A DNA stretch of 64,000 nt from a bacterium (lineage in GTDB: Bacteria > Planctomycetota > Planctomycetia > Planctomycetales > Planctomycetaceae): positions 62,001 to 126,000 of the forward strand of contig WGMU01000114.1 in the NCBI GenBank assembly GCA_016124895.1, in the 5' to 3' direction. Both the position numbers and the translations under genes were made by a program. This document shows, piece by piece, positions 55,036 through 63,936 of the stretch (position 1 is the first letter of the stretch; every line of letters starts with the position of its first letter). A model generated the notes under the pieces. That model saw only the letters and a program-made list of their open reading frames with translations, made no database searches and was not told where the DNA came from.

Positions 55036-55442
55036 AGCTGGTATTACGGAACCTCAGACGGATTCGGGAGGGAGCGAGGCTGAACGTGGAAGGTGGCAGC
55101 ATAGCAGTCTTTTCGCTCCGTCGAGACGAGCCGCCCGCAGTTTCTGCTCACTTGACGAGCGCGAACTTGCGACGCAGAAGCCGCTTCCCCCAAAAGACCT
55201 TCTCCAGAAACGGCGACGTGATTCTCAACGTCGGCCTCTCTTGACGGAGCGAGTTGGCGACTCGAAATGACTGGGCAGGCTTTTCGACGTCAACATCGCG
55301 CTGCCGATTCGCAGGCTCCGGACGGGGCAGACAACCTGGACTGGGGGCGCGGCGTAATCGCGTCCCCCAGGTAAACGACTTTGCTCTGAATCTCCAGGCG
55401 TTCGCGCAATGTGCGTCATTCGCGGGTACTGAACCGGTCGGC
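55036..55442. other. Intergenic region with one hairpin
   Basis: About 400 bp between two minus-strand genes. A hairpin (arms ctgggggcgcg / cgcgtcccccag, 55341-55370) lies downstream of the TonB-receptor gene and may serve as its terminator. No gene is supported. Confidence 0.5.
55341..55370 (-). terminator. Hairpin downstream of the TonB receptor gene
   Basis: Stem of 11 bp with one bulge and a 7-base loop, about 75 bases after the stop codon at 55443. No U-run is seen, so termination is only tentative. The sequence also has the look of the palindromic repeats found elsewhere. Confidence 0.4.
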
Positions 55443-57548
55443 TTACTGGCCGCCCCAGGTCACAGTCACTCCACCGTAAGCCGAAAGCTGCGCGGTGTTG
55501 TAGCCGTAGACGTCCTGGTAATTCGCGTCGGTCAGATTGGCGATTCGGGTAAACAGCCGGATGTTGTCCGAAAGCTGATACCAGGCCGACGCATCCAGAA
55601 CGGAGTAGCTGTTGACGCGGCCATTCACAAATCCGATGAGGTCCTGGCGGGCTCCGACGTATCGCCAGTTGAGCGACGCGTAGGCCTGCCGGTCCCGGAA
55701 GTACCGGCCCAGCGAAAGATTGAACTTGTGTCGCGGCCGGCGGAGCAGATCGATTCCTGAGATCAGATCCCGTGGCTCGTTATAGGTATATGAACCGCTG
55801 AGAATCGTGTTGTTGTCGAGCTGAAGTTCACCCGTCAGTTCGACGCCGCGAGAGTTCGCGCGATCGATATTGGTCGCGTCAAAGTTGAACGTCGTGGGGT
55901 TGAAGACGTAATTGATGAGATTGTCGAAATCGATATTGAAGTAGGTGACGTCAAGAAAAATACGGTCGTCGAACAGACGCTGCTCGATCCCCACTTCCCA
56001 TGACGAACTCGATTCCGGCCTGAGATTTGGATTGAAACCGAATCCGGATGCGACTTCGGCAAGTGCGGGCGTGCGGAAGCCGGTGCCGACTGCGCCGTGG
56101 ATCGCCGTGCCGGTTTCAGCGTGCGAATAACGCCCGGAGACGCGGTACGTGTCGGCATTTCCCGTCCGACTGAAGTCGCTGTAGCGGTAGGCCGCGTTGA
56201 CCGCCAGGCGGTCCCACAGCAGCAGCCGGTTTTCGATAAAGGTGCCGTTAAGTGTCTGTGCGGCCGCTCCTGGAAACGTGATGAAGGGATTCGAAACGTC
56301 CTGGAACAGCATCTCACGCTTATGGTCAAAGCCGGCAACAATCCAGTGTGAGAAACTGTCTTCTTCAAACAGCGTCAATGTGCTTTTGTAATCAAACTGG
56401 CGCGTTGTGCCGTCGAAGAAGGATTGAAAGCCCGTCGCGTCATTGCGGTTGTACCTGGCGACGTTGTATCCGGCAGTATGTTCAAGTCGGCCGTCTAATT
56501 GAGTCAGATGGGCCTGCAGACGGATGTAGTAGTCTTCGTTGTCGAGATTCCCGGCACTGTCGACAAGGAATCCGTCGAGATCGACGTCCGACTTCTGGTA
56601 ACGCCAGACGACGTCGACATCAAGGTTGTCCGTGACGAACATACCTGCGCGGCCGGAGAGTGTGCCGTTCTTATAGCCGTCCGGCTCGGTGCCGCCTGCG
56701 ACTGCTGAAAAGCCGTTTGTCTGATACCAGTCGCCGGCGAATGAGTACCAGTGACGCTCGTCGCCGCCGCTGATGCTCGTATTCTGTCGGTAAGTGCCGA
56801 AGCTGCCGCCTTCAGCGGTGGTTGTCAGCGAGGGGGCGCCGTTGCCGCGTTTCGTCACGATATTGATCACGCCACCGATCGCGTCCGAACCGTAAACCGC
56901 TCCCTGTGAACCGCGGAGAACTTCGATTCGCTCGACGTTATCCAGCATGAAGTTGGCCGGGTTGAAGGCGCGCGTTGGATTCGACGGATCGTTCAGCGGG
57001 ATGCCGTCGAGCAGAACTTTCGTATGCGAGCCGTTCGTGCCGCGGGTAAAGATCGATGTCTGCTGGCCGGGGCCTCCTGCCTGGCGGACATCGAGACCAG
57101 GCACCATGCGCAGGGCATCACTGAGCGTCCGGCTGCCGCGATTCTGAAAGTCCGACTGCGTCAGGACGGTGATCGAACTGCCCGAGGTTGATCGTGCTGT
57201 TGGTGTCCGGCTTTCTGAAACAACAGCGCTGTCGCTGAGCGGTTCGGCAGGAAACGGCCGCGCGGTCACCGTTGTCTCCGGCAGTGTCGGGATATCGAGT
57301 TCTGGAAGGTCGGCAGGCGGAACGTCGTCTTCTGACGAAGGTTGAGTGGAGTTATTCTGCGTCGAATTGCGCGCTGCACTGCCTGGCTGCTCGTCCTGTA
57401 ACGCGGCAATGAAGACGCGACCCGGTTGTGAGGCCGTGGGTTGATCGTCGGCCGCTGGAGGGCTCGGCGACTGCGCGCGCAGCGTCGCTGTCGAAAGAGC
57501 GGTGAGGACGGCGGCGAGTGCGGCGCCGCGCAGGGCAAAGCGTTTCAT
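55443..57548 (-). CDS. btuB: TonB-dependent receptor, BtuB-like cobalamin transporter
   Basis: A 701-residue outer-membrane receptor. A signal peptide (FALRGAALAAVLTALSTATL) and a Pro/Ser-rich leader precede the plug domain (about 125-235), which contains TLSDALRMVPGLDVRQAGGP and VERIEVLRGSQGAVYGSDAI. The beta-barrel follows and ends at an aromatic-rich strand (VYGYNTAQLSAYGGVTVTW). A cobalamin riboswitch lies upstream, so vitamin B12 or another corrinoid is the likely substrate; uptake needs TonB-ExbBD energy. The ATG has AGGA before it. Confidence 0.9.
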   Translation of the reverse strand: MKRFALRGAALAAVLTALSTATLRAQSPSPPAADDQPTASQPGRVFIAALQDEQPGSAARNSTQNNSTQPSSEDDVPPADLPELDIPTLPETTVTARPFPAEPLSDSAVVSESRTPTARSTSGSSITVLTQSDFQNRGSRTLSDALRMVPGLDVRQAGGPGQQTSIFTRGTNGSHTKVLLDGIPLNDPSNPTRAFNPANFMLDNVERIEVLRGSQGAVYGSDAIGGVINIVTKRGNGAPSLTTTAEGGSFGTYRQNTSISGGDERHWYSFAGDWYQTNGFSAVAGGTEPDGYKNGTLSGRAGMFVTDNLDVDVVWRYQKSDVDLDGFLVDSAGNLDNEDYYIRLQAHLTQLDGRLEHTAGYNVARYNRNDATGFQSFFDGTTRQFDYKSTLTLFEEDSFSHWIVAGFDHKREMLFQDVSNPFITFPGAAAQTLNGTFIENRLLLWDRLAVNAAYRYSDFSRTGNADTYRVSGRYSHAETGTAIHGAVGTGFRTPALAEVASGFGFNPNLRPESSSSWEVGIEQRLFDDRIFLDVTYFNIDFDNLINYVFNPTTFNFDATNIDRANSRGVELTGELQLDNNTILSGSYTYNEPRDLISGIDLLRRPRHKFNLSLGRYFRDRQAYASLNWRYVGARQDLIGFVNGRVNSYSVLDASAWYQLSDNIRLFTRIANLTDANYQDVYGYNTAQLSAYGGVTVTWGGQ

Positions 57549-57626
57549 GAGCCGTTTCCTGTTCGCGAGGAAGAGGGCGGGAAGTTCATCGCGAACCTGC
57601 CGCAGTCTGACGGCGGTTCGCGACGG

Positions 57627-57800
57627 CTTTCCGGCAGAGATGTCCTGGCTCGGGTTCGACCTACTGACCGCGCCTTCCCAGCCTTCAGAGGCCAGTGGCT
57701 CTCAGCGATCTGCTGAACGGCAAATGCTGAGCTGCGGCGTTCGTCCCCCTCACAGTCGCGCGACGGCGGGAGAATCGTCAGCAGAGTCCGACGTTACGGT
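57627..57800 (-). promoter_or_regulatory. Cobalamin (AdoCbl) riboswitch upstream of btuB
   Basis: Reading the minus strand: ATTCTCCCGCCGTCGCGCGA, then ACTGTGA (core of the 5' half), GAGAGCCACTGG, GGGAAGGCGCGG, CCCGAGCCAGGA and a TCTCTGCC B12 box, in the canonical order. The box ends about 80 bases before the btuB ATG, leaving room for an expression platform. It should repress the receptor when corrinoid is plentiful. Confidence 0.92.
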
Positions 57801-58243
57801 GTTGCGTTTGCGTACCGGCCATCAGACACGGCTGACTGCACTCCTCTTCCCTCGTTTCGGAAAGCGGTCTGTACTGTCTGTGAAGATCGACCGGGTGACT
57901 CGACCTGCGACGGTCATTCATCCGGAATCGATTGTCGGCTCGGAATTGCGTCGCCCGAGGCATCTGCAACCGTCACGACCACCAGACTTTGACATCTGCG
58001 GCGTTCTGCGCTCACCGGGCCGAGTCCTGTCGTCGCCGGGTCAAATTGCGGCATCCCTCGCGACCTGCAGGAGCCGGGCACCGGGCGACAGGCCGTCGTC
58101 GCGAACATCCGCGAAGGGCACTGAACTGGCCTGCCACTTCGAGTCTGAATCTCGGACGTTCTGGCCGGCTGCTGGGCAGCAGATTGCCCCTTCCGTATTC
58201 ACGCGCAGGGTGCCATCGAAGCAAGCCGATGCTGCTGCATTGA
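57801..58243. other. Intergenic region upstream of the riboswitch
   Basis: About 440 bp between the riboswitch and the stop of the TPR lipoprotein gene. I see no gene, repeat or clear hairpin. The btuB promoter is presumably near its left end. Confidence 0.45.
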
Positions 58244-59329
58244 TCATCCGGCCTGGCGAACGAAGCGAGTGCCGGCGCGGAGGCAGGTGTGCAGGCGGAT
58301 GCGGTCTTCGGGGCTCAGTGAGTTTTCCAACTGCTCAAGCTGCGTCGCGTTGAGAGTGCTCAGGTCCAGGCCTGGAGATTGAGTGGGTGCGGCCGCCGGG
58401 CCGATTGATCGGGGCTGCGTGGGGATCGCGGATTGAATCGGATACTGCTGGGTGGTGATACCGGGCTGAGAGACCGTTGTCACCTGCTGACCTGGCAACG
58501 ACTGGGTCTGCTCGCTCGGTGGTACCTGGATCGGCGGTGTCTGCGGTTGCTGGCTGGCGGTTTGCTGGATGGGTTGGCGAGCGGTTTCCGGCTTGCTGGT
58601 GCTGGCGAGTTTTGTCTCGGCAGTCCGAGCGGTTTCCTGACGGACGGCGTCGAGCCAGTGCTGTGCCTGGGCGAGGGTCGGTTTTTTGAGGACGGCGCTC
58701 AGGAATCGCTGTTCGGCCTGCTTGACCTCGCCCTGCTCGTACAGAATCAGGCCGATGTTGTAGTCCGCTTCGGCCTCGCCGACAGACTGGATGAAGTGCG
58801 GTTCAGCGGCGGCGATGTTGCCCTGCTTCGCGAGTGCCACGGCCAGGCGGTGGCGCATCCGGCTGTTGCCTGGCGTCAGTTCAATGCCGCGGGACAGGTG
58901 TCGGACGGCTTCGTCAAAGCGGTCCTGAGTCAGGTAGAACTGGCCGAGCGATTCGATGACCAGCGAGTTCTCAGGAGCAATCTGATACGCCTGCAGAAAC
59001 AGCCGCTCGGCGGACTGAATCCGTCCGGCAAGCAGATCCAGCCGAGCCAGACCGAGAATGGCTTCGGGCGACTTGGGGTTCTCAGTACTGGCCTGCAGGT
59101 AGGCTTCGCGGGCGGCTTTGTAGTCGCCGCGCTGTTCGCTCATTCTGGCGAACGACAGCCGCAGCGCTTCGGGATCCTTGAGTTGAGCTTCGGCATCGGC
59201 GGTCGGCATCCATGCGTTGGACTCACCGGTCGACCGGCAGCCAGTCAGAGCGGCGGCGCAACAAAGAACGGCAGCGAACGAGACGGCTCGTGCTGCAGTC
59301 AGTCGTGGCAGATTCTCAACGTGTGGCAT
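58244..59329 (-). CDS. TPR lipoprotein (TadD-like)
   Basis: A 361-residue lipoprotein (lipobox LTGC near residue 30) with GGGAGGTG before the ATG. Tetratricopeptide helices run from about residue 60 to 235: GDYKAAREAYLQASTENP, AERLFLQAYQIAPENSLVIE, DRFDEAVRHLSRGIELTPGN. A Gln/Pro/Thr-rich linker follows (PIQQTASQQPQTPPIQVPPS), ending in a charged helix. The N-terminal TPR lipoprotein with this arrangement is typical of TadD in pilus loci. It is followed on the same strand by a AAA ATPase, and tandem Flp-like pilins lie nearby on the other strand. Confidence 0.85.
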   Translation of the reverse strand: MPHVENLPRLTAARAVSFAAVLCCAAALTGCRSTGESNAWMPTADAEAQLKDPEALRLSFARMSEQRGDYKAAREAYLQASTENPKSPEAILGLARLDLLAGRIQSAERLFLQAYQIAPENSLVIESLGQFYLTQDRFDEAVRHLSRGIELTPGNSRMRHRLAVALAKQGNIAAAEPHFIQSVGEAEADYNIGLILYEQGEVKQAEQRFLSAVLKKPTLAQAQHWLDAVRQETARTAETKLASTSKPETARQPIQQTASQQPQTPPIQVPPSEQTQSLPGQQVTTVSQPGITTQQYPIQSAIPTQPRSIGPAAAPTQSPGLDLSTLNATQLEQLENSLSPEDRIRLHTCLRAGTRFVRQAG

Positions 59330-59454
59330 CCCGCACCTCCCTGTGCAGAGCCCACCTGCTTGATCAACGAGTCACTTGCGGCCACTGACTCAACGTGGCT
59401 CGCGAGCCGGTGCCTGCGGCAGGGCGTTCCACGAAGCAGACGTCCGGTCCGGCC

Positions 59455-61422
59455 TCACACTTTGGCGAAGAATCGCGATGTCGCTTCGCCCATCAGTTCT
59501 TGAGTCAAAACAAGACGCTGTTTTCTGAATCGACAGATTGACTGAACAATCTCCAGCAAATCCCTGGGATCGCTGGATCTGGGCAACTGCCCCTGATCGT
59601 AAAAATTCTGGTAGAGGTACTCGACGGCTCGCGGCTCGAACGGGATTTTCCGCTGCTCGCAGCACAGGCTGAAGATTTCGGTGAACATTTCGCGGCCGGG
59701 CGAATCGATCAGAATCTTGTGCCGGATACGCCGCAGAAACGCGTCGTCGACCAGGTCGCCGGGATCGAGGTTTGTCGAGAAGATGATGAGCTGCTCGAAC
59801 GGCACCGGGAACTTTTTGCCCGTGCTCAGCGTGACGTAGTCAATACGCTCTTCGAGCGGCAGAATCCAGCGGTTGAGCAGGTCGCGGGGCGAAACGATCT
59901 GGCGGCCGAAGTCGTCGATCATGAACACGCCGCCGTTGGCTTTGACCTGCAGCGGCGCCACGTAGAAGTTGCTTGTTGGGTTGAAACGCAGGTCGAGCAT
60001 TTCGAGGGTCAGCTCGCCGCCCGTCACGACGACCGGCCGCCGCACGCGGCGCCAGCGCATGTCGGGATGATTCTCGTGCAGCAGGCGACCGATGTCGCTT
60101 TGCGTCTGGACGCTGGTGGCGTCACCGAGCAGCGCGGCGACTTCGTCATCGTCGGCCGTCTGGTGAAGACTTGGATCGAAGATCGTCACGATGCCGTTTT
60201 CGCTCTGAATCGCATACGGCACGTAAATCTCGCCACCGTGCTGATTGAGAAAGCGACCGAGCCCTTTCGCGATCTGTGATTTACCATTGCCTGGCGGACC
60301 GTAGAGGAAGATCGACTTGCCACTGCAGACGGCCGGGCCGAGTTCCTGCAACAGGTGCGGCGGGATGATCAGATCGCTGAAGGCCTCCACCAGAACATCC
60401 GCCGTGCAGTTAATGCCCGCCACCGCCTGGCGTCGACACTGCTCAACGTACTGGTCCAGCGAGACCGGAGCCGGCCCGACATAGCGACACAGATCGAACG
60501 CTTCTTTCGCGCGTTCGCGTCCGACTTCCGAGAGATGAAACCGGTACGAAACGCGCCCGATCACGTCGCCGGATGTGACTTCCAGACAGCGGTCCTCTTT
60601 GAGAAACCGCAGGCATTCGTCGATCACGTTGAACGGCAGCCGAGCGTTGCGGGCGATCTCAACTCCCTGCAGAGACCCGTGCAGGTAAAGCTGCTTGAGG
60701 ATCAAATCACAGACGAGGCTCAGGCTGAGGCCGCTGTCCCGCAGCGTTTTCGGGCTGCGCGGCGGCGGAGCCTGCGCCTGATCCAGTCGGCTGGGATTCC
60801 GCCCTCCGGCCATGTCTGGATGAATGATCGGGGCGACGCCGAAAAGTTCGGCGTAGAGATCGGCCGAGTGTGCCGACGCAGTGCCAGCCGAATCCGGAGA
60901 AGAACCGCCGGTACCAGATGCGAGGAACGGCGGCAGGCCGGACGAGCCGAACAGCGATGCCGACGTCTGGGGCAGACTGCCAGGTCGGACTTCGCTCTGC
61001 AGTGACTGCGGGCCATTCTGCAACGGCGAAGCCCCGAACGGCGAGGTGGAGCGCGACGATGCAATGGCTGCGGTGTCGCCGTGAGGAGAATCGGGCTGGG
61101 CATCACCGGGCCTCGATCCTGTGGAAACACCGCCAAAGTGTTGCGAGCTGACGCGCGGTGACGACGGCAGCGGAGCGTTCTCTGTCTGTTGATCCTTGCC
61201 ACGCAGCAACGGTGCTTCGCGCCACGGCGAATTCGGTCCGAACGGATCTGCTTCGCCGGCAGTCTGCGCGGAGTGCTCATCGTCCGGTTGCGGAAACTGC
61301 TGCTCACTGCCGATCACGACCCGCTCCGTCTGTCTCCGATGTTTGCTCTGCAGAAGGCCGCAGCCGGTCACGGAAGCGGCATCGGTTGCCGCAGCAGTCG
61401 GTCCCGCCCGGCTTCGGCACAC
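59455..61422 (-). CDS. AAA ATPase of a planctomycete Tad/Flp-associated family
   Basis: A 655-residue protein starting at a GTG (61420-61422). About 190 N-terminal residues are Ser/Pro/Gln-rich and probably disordered. A helical segment (about 235-350) precedes the ATPase core: Walker A GPPGNGKSQIA near residue 380, Walker B-like GVFMIDDFGRQ and arginine/sensor region (ILLNRWILPLEERIDYV). The family is associated with Tad-type pilus loci in Planctomycetes. It is preceded 40 bp upstream by a Gly-rich secreted protein gene and followed by the TPR lipoprotein, so it is likely co-transcribed. Confidence 0.78.
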   Translation of the reverse strand: MCRSRAGPTAAATDAASVTGCGLLQSKHRRQTERVVIGSEQQFPQPDDEHSAQTAGEADPFGPNSPWREAPLLRGKDQQTENAPLPSSPRVSSQHFGGVSTGSRPGDAQPDSPHGDTAAIASSRSTSPFGASPLQNGPQSLQSEVRPGSLPQTSASLFGSSGLPPFLASGTGGSSPDSAGTASAHSADLYAELFGVAPIIHPDMAGGRNPSRLDQAQAPPPRSPKTLRDSGLSLSLVCDLILKQLYLHGSLQGVEIARNARLPFNVIDECLRFLKEDRCLEVTSGDVIGRVSYRFHLSEVGRERAKEAFDLCRYVGPAPVSLDQYVEQCRRQAVAGINCTADVLVEAFSDLIIPPHLLQELGPAVCSGKSIFLYGPPGNGKSQIAKGLGRFLNQHGGEIYVPYAIQSENGIVTIFDPSLHQTADDDEVAALLGDATSVQTQSDIGRLLHENHPDMRWRRVRRPVVVTGGELTLEMLDLRFNPTSNFYVAPLQVKANGGVFMIDDFGRQIVSPRDLLNRWILPLEERIDYVTLSTGKKFPVPFEQLIIFSTNLDPGDLVDDAFLRRIRHKILIDSPGREMFTEIFSLCCEQRKIPFEPRAVEYLYQNFYDQGQLPRSSDPRDLLEIVQSICRFRKQRLVLTQELMGEATSRFFAKV

Positions 61423-61461
61423 ATCGCCTTCTGCTTTACCGCCTTGTCGTTTTGAAACGCG

Positions 61462-62235
61462 TCACATCCCGGCGCCGCCAGCGCCACCTGATCCGCCCGC
61501 TCCGCCGCCGCCACTGGCGCCGGAGTTTCCGCCGCTCGCTCGTGTATTGACGGGAGCGGAAATCCGCGGAATCCGCATTGAGCTTTGCGACTTTCGCTGA
61601 ATCGCGTCGACTTCGACGGCCGGGCGCCCCAGCGGCGACGTCACGCGGAGCATGACCGGCAGCGAGTTCTCCAGCCCGACCATTTCGGAGACTTCTGTCT
61701 GGACGTTGGCAATGCGGTAGTTGCTGGCCGTGACGTCGTTGGCCGCCTGAACGTAGACCATGCGTCGCTGGTCGGGCACGTTGCGGATGATCCACTGCAG
61801 TTGAAGGAGGCCAGAGCGGTTCAGCGTCTGGTTGTCGCTGTCAAAGTGGTAGTCGTAAAGCGTTGTGGCGTCTTCCCAGCCGGCGTCTTCCTGCGTCGCG
61901 AAGTATTCACGGACTGACTGCCGATCTTCACAGACGTACGGATACGGCCAGTAGTGAGCTGTGTGAAAGCGGTGCGAGGGCAGCATCGACAGGCCCTCGG
62001 GACGCGGAAACGGAGGCCAGAACTTGCCTTTGACGTACCGCCGTCGCGATCCGACCGGGTCGAGAGCCCGCCGGGCATACCAGTCAGCTCGCGCCGCATC
62101 ACGCTCCTGCTTCCACGTCTGGTAGCGACTGTTTTCGAGCCACGGCCAGGGAATCAGCGGTTCGGCGAAAGTGACGGTTGGAATGACAAGCAGACTGAGG
62201 GCAATCAGTCGGCGAAAGATTGGACGGCGGCTCAT
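61462..62235 (-). CDS. Secreted protein with Gly-rich C-terminus, Tad-locus associated
   Basis: A 257-residue protein with a signal peptide (LIALSLLVIPTVTFAEP) and GGGGGGAG just before the ATG. The mature part has aromatic-rich blocks (PLIPWPWLENSRYQTWKQE, HTAHYWPYPYVCEDRQSVRE) and a beta-rich middle (RMVYVQAANDVTASNYRIAN, VMLRVTSPLGRPAVEVD). The last 25 residues are almost only Gly, Ser and Ala (GGNSGASGGGGAGGSGGAGG), possibly a surface-exposed or assembly-related tail. It is first in the operon with the AAA ATPase and TPR lipoprotein. Function unknown. Confidence 0.75.
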   Translation of the reverse strand: MSRRPIFRRLIALSLLVIPTVTFAEPLIPWPWLENSRYQTWKQERDAARADWYARRALDPVGSRRRYVKGKFWPPFPRPEGLSMLPSHRFHTAHYWPYPYVCEDRQSVREYFATQEDAGWEDATTLYDYHFDSDNQTLNRSGLLQLQWIIRNVPDQRRMVYVQAANDVTASNYRIANVQTEVSEMVGLENSLPVMLRVTSPLGRPAVEVDAIQRKSQSSMRIPRISAPVNTRASGGNSGASGGGGAGGSGGAGGAGM

Positions 62236-63151
62236 GGTTCTCCCCCCAGAGACTCACACTTGCTGGCCCGCAGGTATGGAGCGTTCGGCGCAGAAGTCCG
62301 CGAGCTGCCTGGTGCAGCCGGCGTGTCGGTGACTATCGGCAACTGTTGGTGGCGGTCATGACGGGAAAACCGGTTTGCGCGGCTGTGACTGCTTTCCGGC
62401 CGACCGGCGTGTGAAGCTGTTCCGGTCAGGGAAGCTCTGCCGGCGGATTCTTTCGGATTTCGCCTCGTCAGAGAGCGTCGGTGTTCCGCTTCCGCCACAA
62501 AGCCCGGCAGCCGCGACGATCGGCACGCTCGTCAGAGCCAGTGAGCATGGAGTTCACAGCACAACCGTTGAGCTTACAGCAGACGCTGCAACAGGCGGAA
62601 AATGTCAAACCGCTCGAACAGTTGAAGCTGACACAGCGCAAGCGGCCCGAAACATCTGACTTCACTGCGCAAAGCCTCCGATCGACAGACACGGAATGCC
62701 GTGAAAATGCTGAAAACGTCAGAACTGACTGTGCTGACGTGAGTTAGAGCGAGCTGGTCTGGTTCTGACGGGACTGCCGGTCGGCGCGACTGAGCCGTGC
62801 CACGCCGTTTGGCACATGGCCTGCGTTTTCCCTTCGCAACAACGCTGACACGAGCCTTGAACACGGGACATGACGACAGACGCAACAGTCACAGCAACGA
62901 CAACAGTCGCAGCAGAGACAGCAGTTGCCTGACGTCGACCGCCGACAGGGGCAAGTCAACTGGCTTCGTGCGGAGCACTTCGCACGAATTCAGCGATCGT
63001 GTTCAGCGAGTCGGACTGTCACCTGACACCGTGTCCGACGCGAACAACGACTTTTCCCATTGCTCTTTTTGAGAGCCTTCGCGGGCGGTGTGAGACCCGT
63101 CGGCGAAGCAGTAGATGCGCGTCCTGTGGTTTCCACAGTGCGTGTGTGTGA

Positions 63152-63190
63152 GAAGGCTTCGGCTGCGAATAGCCGCGCAGCCGAGGCTTC
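63152..63190. other. Hairpin upstream of the pilin genes
   Basis: Arms gaaggcttcggctgcg (63152-63167) and cgcagccgaggcttc (63176-63190) can pair with one bulge around an 8-base loop. It lies about 220 bases before the pilin ATG. Function unknown. Confidence 0.5.
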
Positions 63191-63224
63191 GATGTTAACG
63201 CGGCCTCAGCCGCTTTATCTGTAC

Positions 63225-63238
63225 ATACAACGTTGTAT
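63225..63238. promoter_or_regulatory. Perfect 14-bp palindrome (possible operator)
   Basis: The sequence atacaacgttgtat reads the same on both strands and lies about 170 bases before the Flp-like pilin start. Symmetric sites of this length often bind dimeric regulators. No regulator gene is linked. Confidence 0.4.
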
Positions 63239-63409
63239 CGACAGCCGCCGGCCAGTGGCTGTCACCGTCCGGAAATTCACCTGTTGCGGGTGATCCGGGC
63301 ACCTGGAGGCGACCGGCCAGTCGCTCCGCATCAGTTCTGGCAGCCGTCGAGTGACTGCTGCCATCAGTTTTGACTCTCAGTCTACTCACACGATGAAGGA
63401 ACTCTCCCA

Positions 63410-63754
63410 ATGCGTAAGCTCTTCAATGACGAAGCTGGTTTTGTTGTCTCGGCCGAACTGGCCCTGATCGTCACGCTGATCTTCACGGCTGTCGCCGTTG
63501 GTGTCGCTGTTGCTCGCGACGCTCTGGTTGCTGAATACAACGACATCTCGGACATGATCGGTGTCATGGATCAGTCCTACGCCGTTGCCGGCCACAAGGC
63601 CAGCACAACGGTTTCCGGCCAGGCTGAACACGGCCATAACCAGGGCTTCGGCTACACCGACATGGGCGATGCCTGCGATTGCGATGTCGTTTCGCTGATC
63701 GCCGGCAACGTGAAGACCTCGACCAGCTCGGGCAAAACGGAAGCTGGTCAGTAA
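63410..63754 (+). CDS. Flp-family pilin-like protein
   Basis: A 114-residue protein starting at ATG 63410 with AAGGA upstream. The N-terminus MRKLFNDEAG is followed by FVVSAELALIVTLIFTAVAV, a hydrophobic type IV pilin-like helix. A prepilin-peptidase cleavage would be after Gly10, putting glutamate at +6; classical Flp pilins have it at +5. The rest is Ser/Thr/Gly-rich with a Cys pair (GDACDCDVV) near residue 88, unusual for Flp, whose subunits are shorter. A second copy follows at 63937, so this is a tandem array. It fits a pilus or adhesion role. Confidence 0.82.
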   Translation: MRKLFNDEAGFVVSAELALIVTLIFTAVAVGVAVARDALVAEYNDISDMIGVMDQSYAVAGHKASTTVSGQAEHGHNQGFGYTDMGDACDCDVVSLIAGNVKTSTSSGKTEAGQ

Positions 63755-63802
63755 CAACCATCTGAGTCGAATCGAGGCTGGCCTGCTGTCAGCCTGAAAC
63801 AG

Positions 63803-63832
63803 ACCCGCCGATGGGATGTCTCATCGGTGGGT
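63803..63832 (+). terminator. Hairpin after the first Flp-like pilin gene
   Basis: Stem acccgccgatg/catcggtgggt (one G-U) with an 8-base loop, about 50 bases after the stop, followed by tctctcct. It may act as a terminator or stabilise the pilin mRNA 3' end. Confidence 0.6.
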
Positions 63833-63936
63833 TCTCTCCTCGCCTCACCAGTTGCCGGCTAAATGCAACGAGGCGGATCGGAGAAGCGTTCTTCAAATAC
63901 TCATACACACCACATGACTTCTACAGGAATGCAGAC

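Larger units (their letters stand above)
62236..63409. other. Long intergenic region upstream of the Flp-like pilin genes
   Basis: About 1.2 kb between divergent transcription units. Small ORFs here have weak third-position GC and no recognisable family. A low-complexity tract of CAR/CAG-type units lies at 62881-62928. A hairpin (63152-63190) and a perfect palindrome (63225-63238) are upstream of the pilin start and may be regulatory. Confidence 0.5.

Noticed and set aside
62481-62747. 88-codon plus-strand ORF upstream of the pilins
   Set aside because: Weak third-position GC, no convincing ribosome-binding site and no family.
62811-62826. Possible sigma-54 promoter (tggcacatggcctgc)
   Set aside because: GG and GC spacing fits, but the -12 block is CTGC instead of TTGC and the nearest gene start in that direction is about 590 bases away.
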